Shown here in pieces: positions 52,358-61,587 of a stretch of 64,000 nucleotides of DNA. The stretch's first letter is position 1, and each line of letters begins with the position of its first letter. The DNA comes from Pseudomonadota bacterium (lineage in GTDB: Bacteria; Pseudomonadota; Alphaproteobacteria; Rhizobiales; Xanthobacteraceae), in contig JAEXYA010000070.1 in NCBI GenBank assembly GCA_023451825.1, positions 1 through 64,000 of the forward strand. Reading direction: 5' to 3'. Below the pieces are notes generated by a model. That model did not search any database, had not been told where the DNA came from, and saw nothing but the letters and a program-made list of their open reading frames with translations. The position numbers and the translations under genes are program-made.

Positions 52358-53581
52358 CTAGCCGCCGCGCTCATCGGCGATCACCTTGCCGTCATTGGGC
52401 AAGGTGCCCGGCGCCACCAGTTCCACGGTGCCGCCGAGCTTGCTCACCGCCCGCAGGCTCGCGGTCACCGCCTCGGACAGGCCGGCATCGCCATTGGCCT
52501 CGGCCTTCAGCACCATGACGTCGCTTTCGTCCGCGCGAGAAACCACCAGCCGGAGACGGCCGAGTTCCGGGTGCCGCTTGCCGATTTCGGCGATCTGCTC
52601 GGGCCGCACGAACATGCCTTTGACTTTTGTCGCCTGATCGGCACGGCCCATCCAGCCTTTGATCCGCAGATTGCTGCGCCCGCAGGCGCTCCGGCCGGGA
52701 AGCGCGGCGGTGAGATCCCCAAGCGCCAGCCGGATCCACGGATGGTGCGGATCCAGCGAGGTCACCACGATCTCCCCGACATCGCCCGGAGCCACCGGAT
52801 CGCCGGTGCCGGGGGTGACGATTTCCAGAATCAGGTCTTCGTTGAGAATCAGCCCGTCCCGCGCGGCGCTTTCATAGGCGATCACGCCGAGATCCGCGGT
52901 GGCATAGGCCTGATAGGCGTCGATACCCCGCGCCTTGATTTCGGCCTGCAGGGAGGGCGGGAAGGCCGCGCCGGACACCAGCGCCCGCTTGAGCGATGAA
53001 ACGTCACGCTGGGCCTTCTCTGCCGCGTCCAGGAGGATCTTGAGGAAGTCGGGCGTGCCCGTATAGGCAGCGGGCCGATAGGTCTCGATCAGTTCCAGTT
53101 GCTGGTCGGTGTTGCCGGGCCCGGCAGGGATGACGGCGCAGCCGAGTGCGCGGGCGGCGCCATCGAACACGAAGCCGCCGGGGACGAGGTGATAGCTGAA
53201 GGTGTTCAGCACGATGTCACCAGGCTGGAACCCGGCGGCGTGCAGGGCGCGAGCACCGCGCCATGGGTCGGCTTGCTTCGATTCCGGCTCGAAAATCGGG
53301 CCTGGCGAGGTGAACAGCCGGCCGAACGCGCCCGGTTGGCCCGCGACGAATCCGCCAAACGGGAGATTGGCCTTTTGCAGGGCCGGCAGGTCGGATTTTC
53401 GCAGCACCGGCAGCTCAGCAAGCGTTGCCGGGCTGACGATGGCGGCCGGGTTGACGCCCTTGAGATGCTCGGCATAGGCCGGCGCCTGCATGGCATGGCG
53501 CAGCACGTCGGGCAGCCGCGAAAACAGGTTGGCTTGGCGGTGCGAGGGGTCGCAAGTCTCTAGGCTGTCGAAGTGGCGCAT
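52358..53581 (-). CDS. Phenylacetate-CoA ligase-like AMP-forming enzyme
   Basis: Protein of 407 residues of the PaaK branch: LPVLRKSDLP near the N-terminus, LFTSPGPIFEPE as the ATP loop, SGAAFPPSLQAEIKARG and AYATADLGVIAYE in the centre, and the C-terminal GRADQATKVKGMFVRPEQI hinge. It would activate an aromatic or other acid with ATP and CoA. Its partner genes are not here; the Liv-type transporter to the right could supply acids. It is divergent from the TVP38-family gene by 70 bp. Confidence 0.83.
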   Translation of the reverse strand: MRHFDSLETCDPSHRQANLFSRLPDVLRHAMQAPAYAEHLKGVNPAAIVSPATLAELPVLRKSDLPALQKANLPFGGFVAGQPGAFGRLFTSPGPIFEPESKQADPWRGARALHAAGFQPGDIVLNTFSYHLVPGGFVFDGAARALGCAVIPAGPGNTDQQLELIETYRPAAYTGTPDFLKILLDAAEKAQRDVSSLKRALVSGAAFPPSLQAEIKARGIDAYQAYATADLGVIAYESAARDGLILNEDLILEIVTPGTGDPVAPGDVGEIVVTSLDPHHPWIRLALGDLTAALPGRSACGRSNLRIKGWMGRADQATKVKGMFVRPEQIAEIGKRHPELGRLRLVVSRADESDVMVLKAEANGDAGLSEAVTASLRAVSKLGGTVELVAPGTLPNDGKVIADERGG

Positions 53582-53651
53582 CTGGCTCTATCCCGGTGGT
53601 TGCGACGTTGCGGTCATTTCGAGGCCCGCATTGGCGTGCTACGCAAAGATC

Positions 53652-54293
53652 ATGTCGTCAGAACAAATCGTTCATTGGCTCGAAAGCTGGGGCCAACTAG
53701 ATGTTCCAGCAGCGTGTGTCCTGGCGGCGTTGGTCGTTGCGTCCTCGTTTCTGCCGTTTCCGCGCACGTTCGTCGTGATCGGGGCGGGAGCGGCGTTCGG
53801 GCTGAAGTCGCTGCTGATCATTCTGCCTGTCGCTGCCGTCGCGTCGGTTCTGGCGGCGCTGGTGGCGCGCTCGCTGCTGCGGGGCTGGGTGGAGCGGCAG
53901 ATCGAGAAGCGGCCGACATGGCGCCTGATCGCGCAGGCGGTGAATGACGAGGGCTGGCGCATCATGGCCCTGATGCGGTTTTTCGGGCCGATGCCGAATT
54001 CCGCGCAAAACTATCTGTTCGGCCTCACCAAGATCGGGATCGTTCCTTATGCGGTGATCACCACGCTCTGCACGATGCCGCAGCTGGTGATGTACACCTA
54101 TCTCGGCGCCTCCGGTCGTGCGCTGATGCTCGATCAAGGCTCGTCGCTCAAGCGTACTTTGATGGCTGTGGCCGTGGTCAGCATGATCGCCATCGTAGTC
54201 ATCGTCTCGCGCCGCGTGCGTGCGATCCTGGCACGCAAGGCAGGGCTCGCCTGCGGCGGCGCGCTGTGCAGCGAGCAGGTTGTGCAGAACTAG
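53652..54293 (+). CDS. TVP38/TMEM64 (DedA-like) family membrane protein
   Basis: Membrane protein of 213 residues with 5-6 segments. FFGPMPNSAQNYLFGLTKI corresponds to the conserved RxxPxxPxxxxNYxxG motif of the VTT domain. Members are linked to membrane lipid handling, with no agreed substrate. It overlaps the end of the convergent livF by 4 bp. Confidence 0.75.
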   Translation: MSSEQIVHWLESWGQLDVPAACVLAALVVASSFLPFPRTFVVIGAGAAFGLKSLLIILPVAAVASVLAALVARSLLRGWVERQIEKRPTWRLIAQAVNDEGWRIMALMRFFGPMPNSAQNYLFGLTKIGIVPYAVITTLCTMPQLVMYTYLGASGRALMLDQGSSLKRTLMAVAVVSMIAIVVIVSRRVRAILARKAGLACGGALCSEQVVQN

Positions 54294-55123
54294 AGCCACC
54301 GTTTGCGCCGCTTGAAGCTCTTGAGGTTCTTGAAGCTCTTGCGCTGGTCGCCGGCGCCGCCGAGATAGAACTCCTTCACGTCCTCATTGTCGCGCAACTC
54401 GTCGGCAGTGCCGTCGAGCACCACCTTGCCCTGTTCCATGATGTAGCCATGGCTCGCCACAGAAAGGGCCGCGCGCGCATTCTGCTCGACCAGCAGGATG
54501 GTGACGCCGAGATCGCGATTGATCTTCTTGATGATGGCGAAGACCTCCTTCACCAGCAGCGGTGAGAGGCCCATCGACGGCTCATCCATCAAGATCATCT
54601 TTGGCCGCGCCATCAATGCGCGTCCGATCGCCAGCATCTGCTGCTCGCCGCCGGAGAGATAGCCGGCGAGGCCGGTGCGCTCCTTCAGGCGGGGGAAGTA
54701 GTCATAGACCATGTCGATATCGGCAGAGACCTCGTTGTCGCGGCGGGTGAAGGCGCCGAGGCGAAGGTTTTCCAGCGACGTCATGTCGGAAACGATGCGG
54801 CGGCCCTCCATCACCTGAAAGATGCCGCGGCGGACGATCTTGTCGGGATCGGTGCCGTCGATGCGCTCGCCATCGAACATGATCTCGCCGCGGGTGACTT
54901 CGCCATCCTCGGTCTTGAGCAGGCCGGAGATCGCCTTCAGCGTCGTCGATTTGCCGGCGCCATTGGCGCCGAGCAATGCGACGATGGCGCCCTTCGGCAC
55001 CTCCATGCTGAGCCCGCGCAGCACCAGGATGACGTCGTCATAGACGACCTCGATGTTGCGGACGTCGAGGAGGGGGGCGGTTTGTGCAGATATGGGTGGC
55101 TTGGTTTCAACGGCGGTTTGCAT
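54290..55123 (-). CDS. livF: Branched-chain amino acid-type ABC transporter ATPase LivF
   Basis: ATPase of 277 residues: Walker A GANGAGKSTT, Q-loop area FQVMEGRRI, signature LSGGEQQML, Walker B ILMDEPS and H-loop region VEQNARAAL. The C-terminus has an unusual basic tail with a duplicated LKSF motif. The start at 55123 is chosen because the upstream extension falls into the repeat element. It is the last gene of a minus-strand operon livG, ligase, livH, livM, livK, livF, separated from livK by a repeat. Confidence 0.9.
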   Translation of the reverse strand: MQTAVETKPPISAQTAPLLDVRNIEVVYDDVILVLRGLSMEVPKGAIVALLGANGAGKSTTLKAISGLLKTEDGEVTRGEIMFDGERIDGTDPDKIVRRGIFQVMEGRRIVSDMTSLENLRLGAFTRRDNEVSADIDMVYDYFPRLKERTGLAGYLSGGEQQMLAIGRALMARPKMILMDEPSMGLSPLLVKEVFAIIKKINRDLGVTILLVEQNARAALSVASHGYIMEQGKVVLDGTADELRDNEDVKEFYLGGAGDQRKSFKNLKSFKRRKRWL

Positions 55124-55145
55124 ATTTAGCTCCGACTTTTCTTGT

Positions 55146-55289
55146 CCCTCCCCCTTGTGGGGAGGGTGGCCGGCCCTCTTGGGCCGGACGGGTGGGGGTA
55201 GCCACAAGCTCCTGCGCTTGTGGAGGCACCCCACCCCCGCCTCCGGCGGACCCTCCCCACTGCGCCGCTACGCGGCTTGGGGGAGGGAC
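55146..55289. repeat. Intergenic palindromic element
   Basis: Several stems in a row: CCCTCCCC/GGGGAGGG (55146-55153, 55159-55166), CCGGCCC/GGGCCGG (55170-55176, 55181-55187) and CCACAAGC/GCTTGTGG (55202-55209, 55216-55223), then a C-rich and G-rich outer pair. It lies between livK and livF and may reduce livF expression or stabilise the upstream message. Confidence 0.7.
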
Positions 55290-55310
55290 GCCACTAGCAG
55301 CTAGTTCAAA

Positions 55311-56594
55311 TTACCACCCATGCCATTCCGGCTTGCGCGGCAGATCGATGGTCTTCACCTTTTCGAGCTTGATCGTGCCCTTGGCCATCAGGTCGTTCAG
55401 ATCGCCATCGGTCGAACCCGAGACTTTCGAGCGATACAGATCGACCTTGGTGGTGGGACGGTGATCCTTGGCGGTCCAGGTCGAGGGATTGCAGACGCCC
55501 TCCATGCCGGCGGGCACCCAGTCAGCCTTCTGATAGAAGCCCTTCGCGACGTTCTCGCCACCGGTGCCGCCATTCTTGGCAGCCCATTCGATCGCTTCCT
55601 TCATATAGAGCGAGGTGCAGACGCCCGCGATGTAATGCACCGGGCGATAGATCTTGCCCGACGGATCGGAGATCTTTGAAATCTCCTGCACCGTCTTCAT
55701 GCCCGGCGCGTTGCCGCCCCAGCCCACGGCCGTGCGCAGCGGGAAGATCACGCCGTCGGCCGCATCGCCGGCGGCCTTCGCAGCGTTTTCATCCATGCCC
55801 CACACATTGCTCATGAACTGCACATCGACGCCGGCTGCCTTGCAGGCCTTCATCACCGAGATGTTGGAGGCGGCGGTGTTGCCGAGATAGGCGTAGTTCG
55901 CACCGGCGCTCTTCAGGCTCAGGCACTGCGCCGAGTAGTCGCCGGGCGCCAGAGCGAACACCAGCGGCGGCAACACCTCGAAGCCGAGTTCGGCAGCAAG
56001 CGCTTCACCCGCAGCCTTCGGTGCGTTCGGGTAAGGGTGGTTGGCGCCCATATGGACATATTTCGGCTTGCCAGTTTTGCCCTTGGCCTTCCAGTCCTCC
56101 GCGGCCCAGGTGAGTTCGGCGCGCAGCGCGTCCGAATAGCTCGGGCCATAGAAGAAGTTATACGGCGCAGGCTTCGCCTTGCCACCGGCGCCGGTCGGAT
56201 CGGTCAGCGCCGCGGAGTAGGAACCGGAAATATCCGGGATCTTGTCCTGCGCCAGGAAACCCGTGAGCGCTTCGGTATCCGCCGTGCCCCAGCCCATGAT
56301 GGCCGAGACCTTGTCGCCGCCCGACCACTTCTTGTACAGCGCGATCGCGCGCGGCACCTGATAGCCATAGTCGTTGCTGTCGAGATTGACCTGCTTGCCG
56401 CCAATGCCGCCATTCTTGTTGATCCAGGCGAAGGTATCCACCACGCCCTGGCCATAGGGCGTGCCGACATCCGAGGTGCCGCCGGAATAATCGGCGAGAT
56501 GGCCGACGGCGATCTGCTGTGCCTGCGCGGAGGCCGAGGCGCCCGCGATCAGCAGCGCGAGTGATGCGGAAGTCAAAAGCGATTTCATCGTCAT
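55311..56594 (-). CDS. livK: Liv-type ABC transporter substrate-binding protein
   Basis: Periplasmic binding protein of 427 residues with a signal peptide (MKSLLTSASLALLIAGASA, cleavage after AQA). The mature start IAVGHLADYSGGTSDVGTPYG and the later GSYSAALTD segment fit the Leu/Ile/Val-binding type I fold. In Rhodopseudomonas many such proteins bind aromatic acids rather than amino acids, which is consistent with the ligase in this operon. The second in-frame ATG is favoured because GGGAGA lies 6 nt before it. Confidence 0.87.
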   Translation of the reverse strand: MTMKSLLTSASLALLIAGASASAQAQQIAVGHLADYSGGTSDVGTPYGQGVVDTFAWINKNGGIGGKQVNLDSNDYGYQVPRAIALYKKWSGGDKVSAIMGWGTADTEALTGFLAQDKIPDISGSYSAALTDPTGAGGKAKPAPYNFFYGPSYSDALRAELTWAAEDWKAKGKTGKPKYVHMGANHPYPNAPKAAGEALAAELGFEVLPPLVFALAPGDYSAQCLSLKSAGANYAYLGNTAASNISVMKACKAAGVDVQFMSNVWGMDENAAKAAGDAADGVIFPLRTAVGWGGNAPGMKTVQEISKISDPSGKIYRPVHYIAGVCTSLYMKEAIEWAAKNGGTGGENVAKGFYQKADWVPAGMEGVCNPSTWTAKDHRPTTKVDLYRSKVSGSTDGDLNDLMAKGTIKLEKVKTIDLPRKPEWHGW

Positions 56595-56644
56595 GAGCAT
56601 TCTCCCAGCGTTTATGTTTTATGGTCGTCCGTGTCGTGCCGTCC

Positions 56645-57718
56645 TCAATGCGAGAACGGGTAGAGTTTCCAGTAGGCCTTGATCTGTCGCCAGCGATGCG
56701 CGAGCCCGTCGGGCTCGAACACCAGGAAGGCGATGATGACGACGCCGATGGCGATCTCGCGCAAAAAGGTGAGGTTGTTGTTCAGCGCCAGCGCCTTGTC
56801 GATGACGCCGCCCTTCAGCTCCATGCTGATCCATTCCATCGCTTCCGGCACCAGGATCACGAAAGCCGTGCCCATCAGCGTGCCCATGATCGAGCCGGCG
56901 CCGCCGATGATCACCATGGCGAGGAACAGGATCGAGCGCTCGATGCCAAAGCCCTCATTGGAGACGACGAGCTGGTAATGCGCATAGAGCGCGCCCGCGA
57001 TGCCGGCGAAGAAGGCGGCAAGCCCGAAGGACAGCGTGCGATATTTGGTGAGATTGATGCCCATGATCTCGGCGGAGAGATAGTGGTCGCGCACCGCCAC
57101 CAGCGCACGGCCATCACGCGAGCGCATCAGATTGGTGACCAGCAGATAGCTGACCACCACATAGGCGAGCACCACATAGAAATACTGCCGGTCGCCGCGC
57201 AGCACATAACCGAAGATCGAGAACGGTTCGGCCATCGCCGGCACCGAGCCGCCGGAGAACCATTCGGCGCGCGAGAAGAAGTCGATCAGGATATATTGCG
57301 CGGCGAGGGTGGCGATAACGAGATAGAGACCTTTCAATCGCGCCGCGGGCAGGCCGAAAAGCAGGCCGACAATGGCGGTGACGATGCCCGACAACGGAAT
57401 CGCGAAGAACACCGGGATGGACATCTTGCTCGACAGATAGGCCGAGGTGAAGGCGCCGAGCAGGAAGAAGGCGGCGTGGCCGATGGAGATCTGGCCGGTG
57501 AAGCCGACCAGGATGTTCAGCCCGAGTGCGGCGATGCCATAGATGCCGATCTGGATCAGGATCGACAGCCAGTAATCGCTGAACACCATCGGTGCGAGGC
57601 AGATGAGCGCAATGCCGAGGATCGCAAAATTGCGGCTCGTCGTGGTCGGGAAGATCGTGGTGTCGACCGCATAGGAGGAGCGGAAGTCGCCGGCGGGGAG
57701 GAGTGTAGAATTCGCCAT
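56645..57718 (-). CDS. livM: Liv-type ABC transporter permease LivM
   Basis: Permease of 357 residues with about 10 membrane segments. GLNILVGFTGQISIGHAAFFLLGA and the later GMAFFAGIAGALYAH-like region are LivM hallmarks. It starts 3 bp after livH and is followed by livK. The C-terminal segment EPDGLAHRWRQIKAYW is typical. Confidence 0.9.
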   Translation of the reverse strand: MANSTLLPAGDFRSSYAVDTTIFPTTTSRNFAILGIALICLAPMVFSDYWLSILIQIGIYGIAALGLNILVGFTGQISIGHAAFFLLGAFTSAYLSSKMSIPVFFAIPLSGIVTAIVGLLFGLPAARLKGLYLVIATLAAQYILIDFFSRAEWFSGGSVPAMAEPFSIFGYVLRGDRQYFYVVLAYVVVSYLLVTNLMRSRDGRALVAVRDHYLSAEIMGINLTKYRTLSFGLAAFFAGIAGALYAHYQLVVSNEGFGIERSILFLAMVIIGGAGSIMGTLMGTAFVILVPEAMEWISMELKGGVIDKALALNNNLTFLREIAIGVVIIAFLVFEPDGLAHRWRQIKAYWKLYPFSH

Positions 57719-57721
57719 GGC

Positions 57722-58615
57722 TTACACCCGCTCGATGTCTTTGGTGCCGAACAGGCCGTAAGGCTTGATCATGAGAATGATGATGAGCACGTAGAACGGC
57801 GCGATCTCATAGAGATTGCCCCAGTGCAGGTATTCGCTGTCGATGAATTGCGCGAAATTCTCCAGCAGGCCGATGATGATGCCGCCGACCACCGCACCGG
57901 CGATGGAATCGAGGCCGCCGAGGATGACGGCCGGGAACACCTTGATGCCGTAGATCGACAGGCCCGACGACACGCCGTTGACCACGGCGACGACCACGCC
58001 TGCGACCGCGGACACCATCGCTGAGATCGCCCAGGCCATGGCGAACACGGTCTTGACGGAGATGCCGAGCGACTGCGCCACCTGCTGATTGAACGCGGTG
58101 GCGCGCATCGCGAGGCCCCATTTCGAGACCTTGAAGAACCACGCCATGCCAATCATCATCAGCAGCGACACCACCAGGCTCATGACATAGACGGTTTGGA
58201 TCTGCAGACTGCCGATCGACACCGCCTGGCTGGTGAAGACGCGCGGGAAAGGCTGCGGATTGACGCCGTAAATCCATTTCAATGCCGCCTGGAAGACAGC
58301 AGAGAGCGCGATGGTGACCATGATCACCGAGATGATCGGCTCGCCGATCAGTGGCCGCAGGATCACGACCTGGATGAGAATGCCGAAGGCGAACATGAAG
58401 ACCAGGGTCATCGGCATGCCGAGCCAGAACGGCACCTGATATTTGGTCAGCAGCGTCCAGCACACCCAGGCGCCGATCAGCAGCAATTCGCCCTGGGCGA
58501 AATTGACGACCTGCGTGGCCTTGTAGATCAATACGAACGACATCGCGACGACGCCATAGAGCGTGCCCACCACGAGGCCATTGACGAGGAGCTGGATGAG
58601 GAAGGCCGTATTCAT
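57722..58615 (-). CDS. livH: Liv-type ABC transporter permease LivH
   Basis: Permease of 297 residues with 7-8 membrane segments; LVNGLVVGTLYGVVAMSFVLIYKATQVVNFAQG in two pieces is the LivH start, and GGLDSIAGAVVGGIIIGLLE near the end matches the family. It overlaps the acyl-CoA ligase stop by 4 bp, so transporter and ligase are translated together. Confidence 0.92.
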   Translation of the reverse strand: MNTAFLIQLLVNGLVVGTLYGVVAMSFVLIYKATQVVNFAQGELLLIGAWVCWTLLTKYQVPFWLGMPMTLVFMFAFGILIQVVILRPLIGEPIISVIMVTIALSAVFQAALKWIYGVNPQPFPRVFTSQAVSIGSLQIQTVYVMSLVVSLLMMIGMAWFFKVSKWGLAMRATAFNQQVAQSLGISVKTVFAMAWAISAMVSAVAGVVVAVVNGVSSGLSIYGIKVFPAVILGGLDSIAGAVVGGIIIGLLENFAQFIDSEYLHWGNLYEIAPFYVLIIILMIKPYGLFGTKDIERV

Positions 58616-60540
58616 TCTGCAGCCTCCATCCGGGCGCCGGTCCTCATGTCCACCACCTTCAGTCTCGTACGAATGCGCTGCGACGTTCCATCCTGAAACC
58701 GGATCGTCGTATCCACCGGGATCTCGCTTTTGCCGCCATAGATGCCGTCGATGATGTCAGCGTATTTTTCGTTGATGACGTTGCGCCGGACTTTTCGGGT
58801 GCGCGTGAGTTCGCCGTCGTCGGCATCGAGTTCTTTGTAAAGTAGCAGGAACCGCGAGATGCGTTGCGCCGGTGGCAGCGTCGCATTGACGGTCTCGACT
58901 TCCTTCTGCAGCAACGCATAGACCTCGGGGCGCGACGACAGGTCGGTATAGGTCGTGAATGACAGCCGGTTCTTCTCAGCCCATTTCGAGATGATCGAAT
59001 AGCGGATGCAGATCATCGCCGCGAGCGCATCGCGTCCGGCGCCGAGCACAACGGTCTCGGCGACATAAGGCGAGAATTTCAGTTTGTTCTCGATATATTG
59101 CGGCGAGAAGCGCTCGCCGCGTGCCGTTTCGGCAAGGTCTTTGATGCGGTCGATCACCACGAGCTGCTTTGCATCGTTGAAATAGCCGGCATCGCCGGAA
59201 TACATCCAGCCGTCGCGCATGTCGGCTGCAGAGGCTTCCTCGTTCTTGTAATAGCCGAGAAACATGTTGGGGTGCTTCACCACGATCTCGCCGACGCCCT
59301 GGCTGTCGGGATCGCGTACCTCGATGGCGATATCATTGCCCATGGCGATGCCGGTGGTGTCGGGGTCGACAGCATCGGGCGCATGCAGCGTAAAGGCGCC
59401 GAGCGTTTCGGTCTGGCCGTACAGCGTGCGCAACGGCACGCCCATGGCGCGGAAGAATTTGAACGTGTCGGGCCCAAGCGCCGCGCCGCCCGTGGCGGCC
59501 GAGCGCAGGCGGGTGAAGCCGAGCCGATCGCGCAGTGCACGGAACAGCAGCACATCAGCCACAGCAGAGCGCTTGCCGTCCGCCAATGCCGAAAGCCCGG
59601 TCTTCATGCCGAGCTCGTACAGGCTCTGCTTCAGCGGCGAGGCATCCATCACCCGGGCGCGGACATCGGCGGCGATGCCTTCCCAGACCCGCGGGGCGAA
59701 CAGCACGAAGGTCGGTGCGATCTCGCGAAAATCGTTCATCATGGTGTCAGCCTGCTCGACGAAGTTGACCTTCATCCGCGACAGCAGGCCTTTGCCGAGC
59801 GCATAGACCTGTTCCATTATCCAGGGCAGCGGCAGCACCGAGACATATTCGTCCTCCGGTCCCTTCGGATCGAACGACAGATAGACCGCGCAATGGCCGA
59901 GTACGCGGCCGGCGGCGAGCATGGCCAGCTTCGGATTCGATGTGGTGCCGGATGTGGTGCAGAGGATTGCAACGTCCTCGCCGCGGGTGGCATCCACCAT
60001 CTGATCGTAGAGGCCAGGCTCGCGCGTGGCGCGGTCGCGTCCCATCTCGGCAAGCTTGTCGGCTTCAAGCAGACGCGGGTCGTCATATTTCCGCATGCCG
60101 CGCGGATCGCTGTAGATGATGTGCTTCAAGGCCGGGACGCGATCGGCGAGGGTGAGCAGCTTGTCGACCTGCTCCTCGTCTTCGGCGAACACGATCTTCG
60201 CTTCGCCGTAGTTCAGGAGATAGGCGGCTTCCTCGTCGAGCACGTCGCGATAGAGGCCAAGGCTCATGCCACCGACCGAATGCGCGGCGATCTCGGCGGA
60301 GACCCAGTCGGGCCGGTTATCACCGATGATGCCGATGACGTCGCCGCGGCCTATGCCGAGTTCGACCATGCCGAGCGCAAAATCCTTCACCCGGTTGTGG
60401 TAGGTGTCCCAGGTGAATTCACGCCACAGCCCGAAATCCTTTTCGCGTAGGGCGATCTCCTTGCCATGCTCCCTGGCGTTGAGACGCAGCAGCTTCGGAT
60501 AGGTGTCGGCCTGCTTGACGCGGCCTGCATAGTCCATCAT
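58612..60540 (-). CDS. Long-chain acyl-CoA synthetase-type AMP-forming ligase
   Basis: Adenylate-forming enzyme of 642 residues, close to FadD15-type length. TSGTTSNPKLAML is the ATP loop, LYGQTETLG the A5 motif, YSGDAGYF the A7 region, and the C-terminal DRIKDL hinge is followed by a lysine-containing end domain. It activates a carboxylic acid with CoA. It lies between livG and livH and overlaps both by 4 bp, which ties it to the cargo of the transporter; fatty or aromatic acids are both possible. Confidence 0.88.
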   Translation of the reverse strand: MMDYAGRVKQADTYPKLLRLNAREHGKEIALREKDFGLWREFTWDTYHNRVKDFALGMVELGIGRGDVIGIIGDNRPDWVSAEIAAHSVGGMSLGLYRDVLDEEAAYLLNYGEAKIVFAEDEEQVDKLLTLADRVPALKHIIYSDPRGMRKYDDPRLLEADKLAEMGRDRATREPGLYDQMVDATRGEDVAILCTTSGTTSNPKLAMLAAGRVLGHCAVYLSFDPKGPEDEYVSVLPLPWIMEQVYALGKGLLSRMKVNFVEQADTMMNDFREIAPTFVLFAPRVWEGIAADVRARVMDASPLKQSLYELGMKTGLSALADGKRSAVADVLLFRALRDRLGFTRLRSAATGGAALGPDTFKFFRAMGVPLRTLYGQTETLGAFTLHAPDAVDPDTTGIAMGNDIAIEVRDPDSQGVGEIVVKHPNMFLGYYKNEEASAADMRDGWMYSGDAGYFNDAKQLVVIDRIKDLAETARGERFSPQYIENKLKFSPYVAETVVLGAGRDALAAMICIRYSIISKWAEKNRLSFTTYTDLSSRPEVYALLQKEVETVNATLPPAQRISRFLLLYKELDADDGELTRTRKVRRNVINEKYADIIDGIYGGKSEIPVDTTIRFQDGTSQRIRTRLKVVDMRTGARMEAAE

Positions 60541-61358
60541 GCGGCGCTCTCCGCGGTCACGGGCGCATCATCGGGATCGACGAGCATCTCGTCTTCCTCG
60601 CCGAGATAAGCGCGCTTCACATGTGGATCGGCGAGCACCGCTGCCGGATCGCCCTCGGCGATCTTGCGGCCGAAATCGAGCACCATCACGCGGTGGGAAA
60701 TGTCCATCACCACGCCCATGTCGTGCTCGATCATCATCACGGTCATGCCGAACTCTTCGTTGAGATCGACGATGTAGCGGGCCATGTCTTCCTTCTCCTC
60801 GAAATTCATGCCGGCCATCGGCTCGTCGAGGAGAATGAGGTTCGGCTCCAGCGCCATCGCGCGCGCGAGCTCGACGCGCTTGCGCAGGCCATAGGGCAGA
60901 GTGCCGGCGGTGGCCTTGCGGACGCTCTGCAGGTCGAGGAAGTCGATGATCTCCTCCACCTTGCGGCGATGTTCGAGCTCTTCGTTGCGGGCACCGGTCA
61001 GCCAGTACAGCGAGCCGGTGAGGAAATTGTTTTTCAGCAGGTGATGGCGGCCGACCATGATATTGTCGAGCACGCTCATATGGTGGAACAGCGCGAGGTT
61101 CTGGAAGGTGCGGCCGATGCCGATGCGCGGGCGCGCATTGGTGTTGAGATTGGTGATCTCTTTGCCGCCGTAGAACAGCTGGCCTTCGGTCGGCTTGTAG
61201 CGGCCGGAGATGCAATTGACGATGGAGGTCTTGCCGGCGCCGTTCGGCCCGATGATGGAAAACAGCTCGCCCTGATTGACGGCGAAGCTCACATCGGTGA
61301 GCGCGCGCACGCCGCCAAAGCGCAATGATACGCCGCGTACTTCCAAAGCAACCGTCAC
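60537..61358 (-). CDS. livG: Liv-type ABC transporter ATPase LivG
   Basis: ATPase of 273 residues: Walker A GPNGAGKTS, IGRTFQNLALF, LPYGLRKRVELARAM replacing the canonical signature, Walker B LILLDEPMAGM and the LivG-type C-terminal motif VKRAYLG. It is the first gene of the livG-ligase-livHMK-livF operon. The regulator gene at 61588 is divergent, with 229 bp between the two starts. Confidence 0.92.
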   Translation of the reverse strand: MTVALEVRGVSLRFGGVRALTDVSFAVNQGELFSIIGPNGAGKTSIVNCISGRYKPTEGQLFYGGKEITNLNTNARPRIGIGRTFQNLALFHHMSVLDNIMVGRHHLLKNNFLTGSLYWLTGARNEELEHRRKVEEIIDFLDLQSVRKATAGTLPYGLRKRVELARAMALEPNLILLDEPMAGMNFEEKEDMARYIVDLNEEFGMTVMMIEHDMGVVMDISHRVMVLDFGRKIAEGDPAAVLADPHVKRAYLGEEDEMLVDPDDAPVTAESAA

Positions 61359-61550
61359 GTAGGCCCTCCCAGATACGGCGCTTGGCGCGCTCTTTATCCC
61401 GTCCGCGGTAACACCCGGAGCTTATCTCGCCAGGGCATCGCAGGCCATTCGACTAATGAACCTTTCGCGGTCATCCTCCCTACGTTAAACCAGCGCGGGG
61501 AAATGTCTCGCGCCGGACAATCTGTCAGGCAATTTGTCGCGTGGCATGAT

Positions 61551-61567
61551 TTGTTGCGTCGCAACAA
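61551..61567. promoter_or_regulatory. Palindromic operator candidate upstream of the Crp/Fnr gene
   Basis: TTGTTGCG (61551-61558) and CGCAACAA (61560-61567) are perfect inverted arms around one T, 20 bp before the regulator start. Crp/Fnr proteins bind such two-fold sites, and the position suits autoregulation and also control of the divergent liv operon. Confidence 0.55.
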
Positions 61568-61587
61568 GGTGGACTGGCGGCGGTGGC

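Noticed and set aside
56621..58024. Plus-strand frame of 467 codons
   Set aside because: Antisense of livM and livH; dominated by Asp, His, Arg and Glu without any domain pattern.
59098..60450. Plus-strand frame of 450 codons
   Set aside because: Antisense of the acyl-CoA ligase, which has complete family motifs on the other strand.
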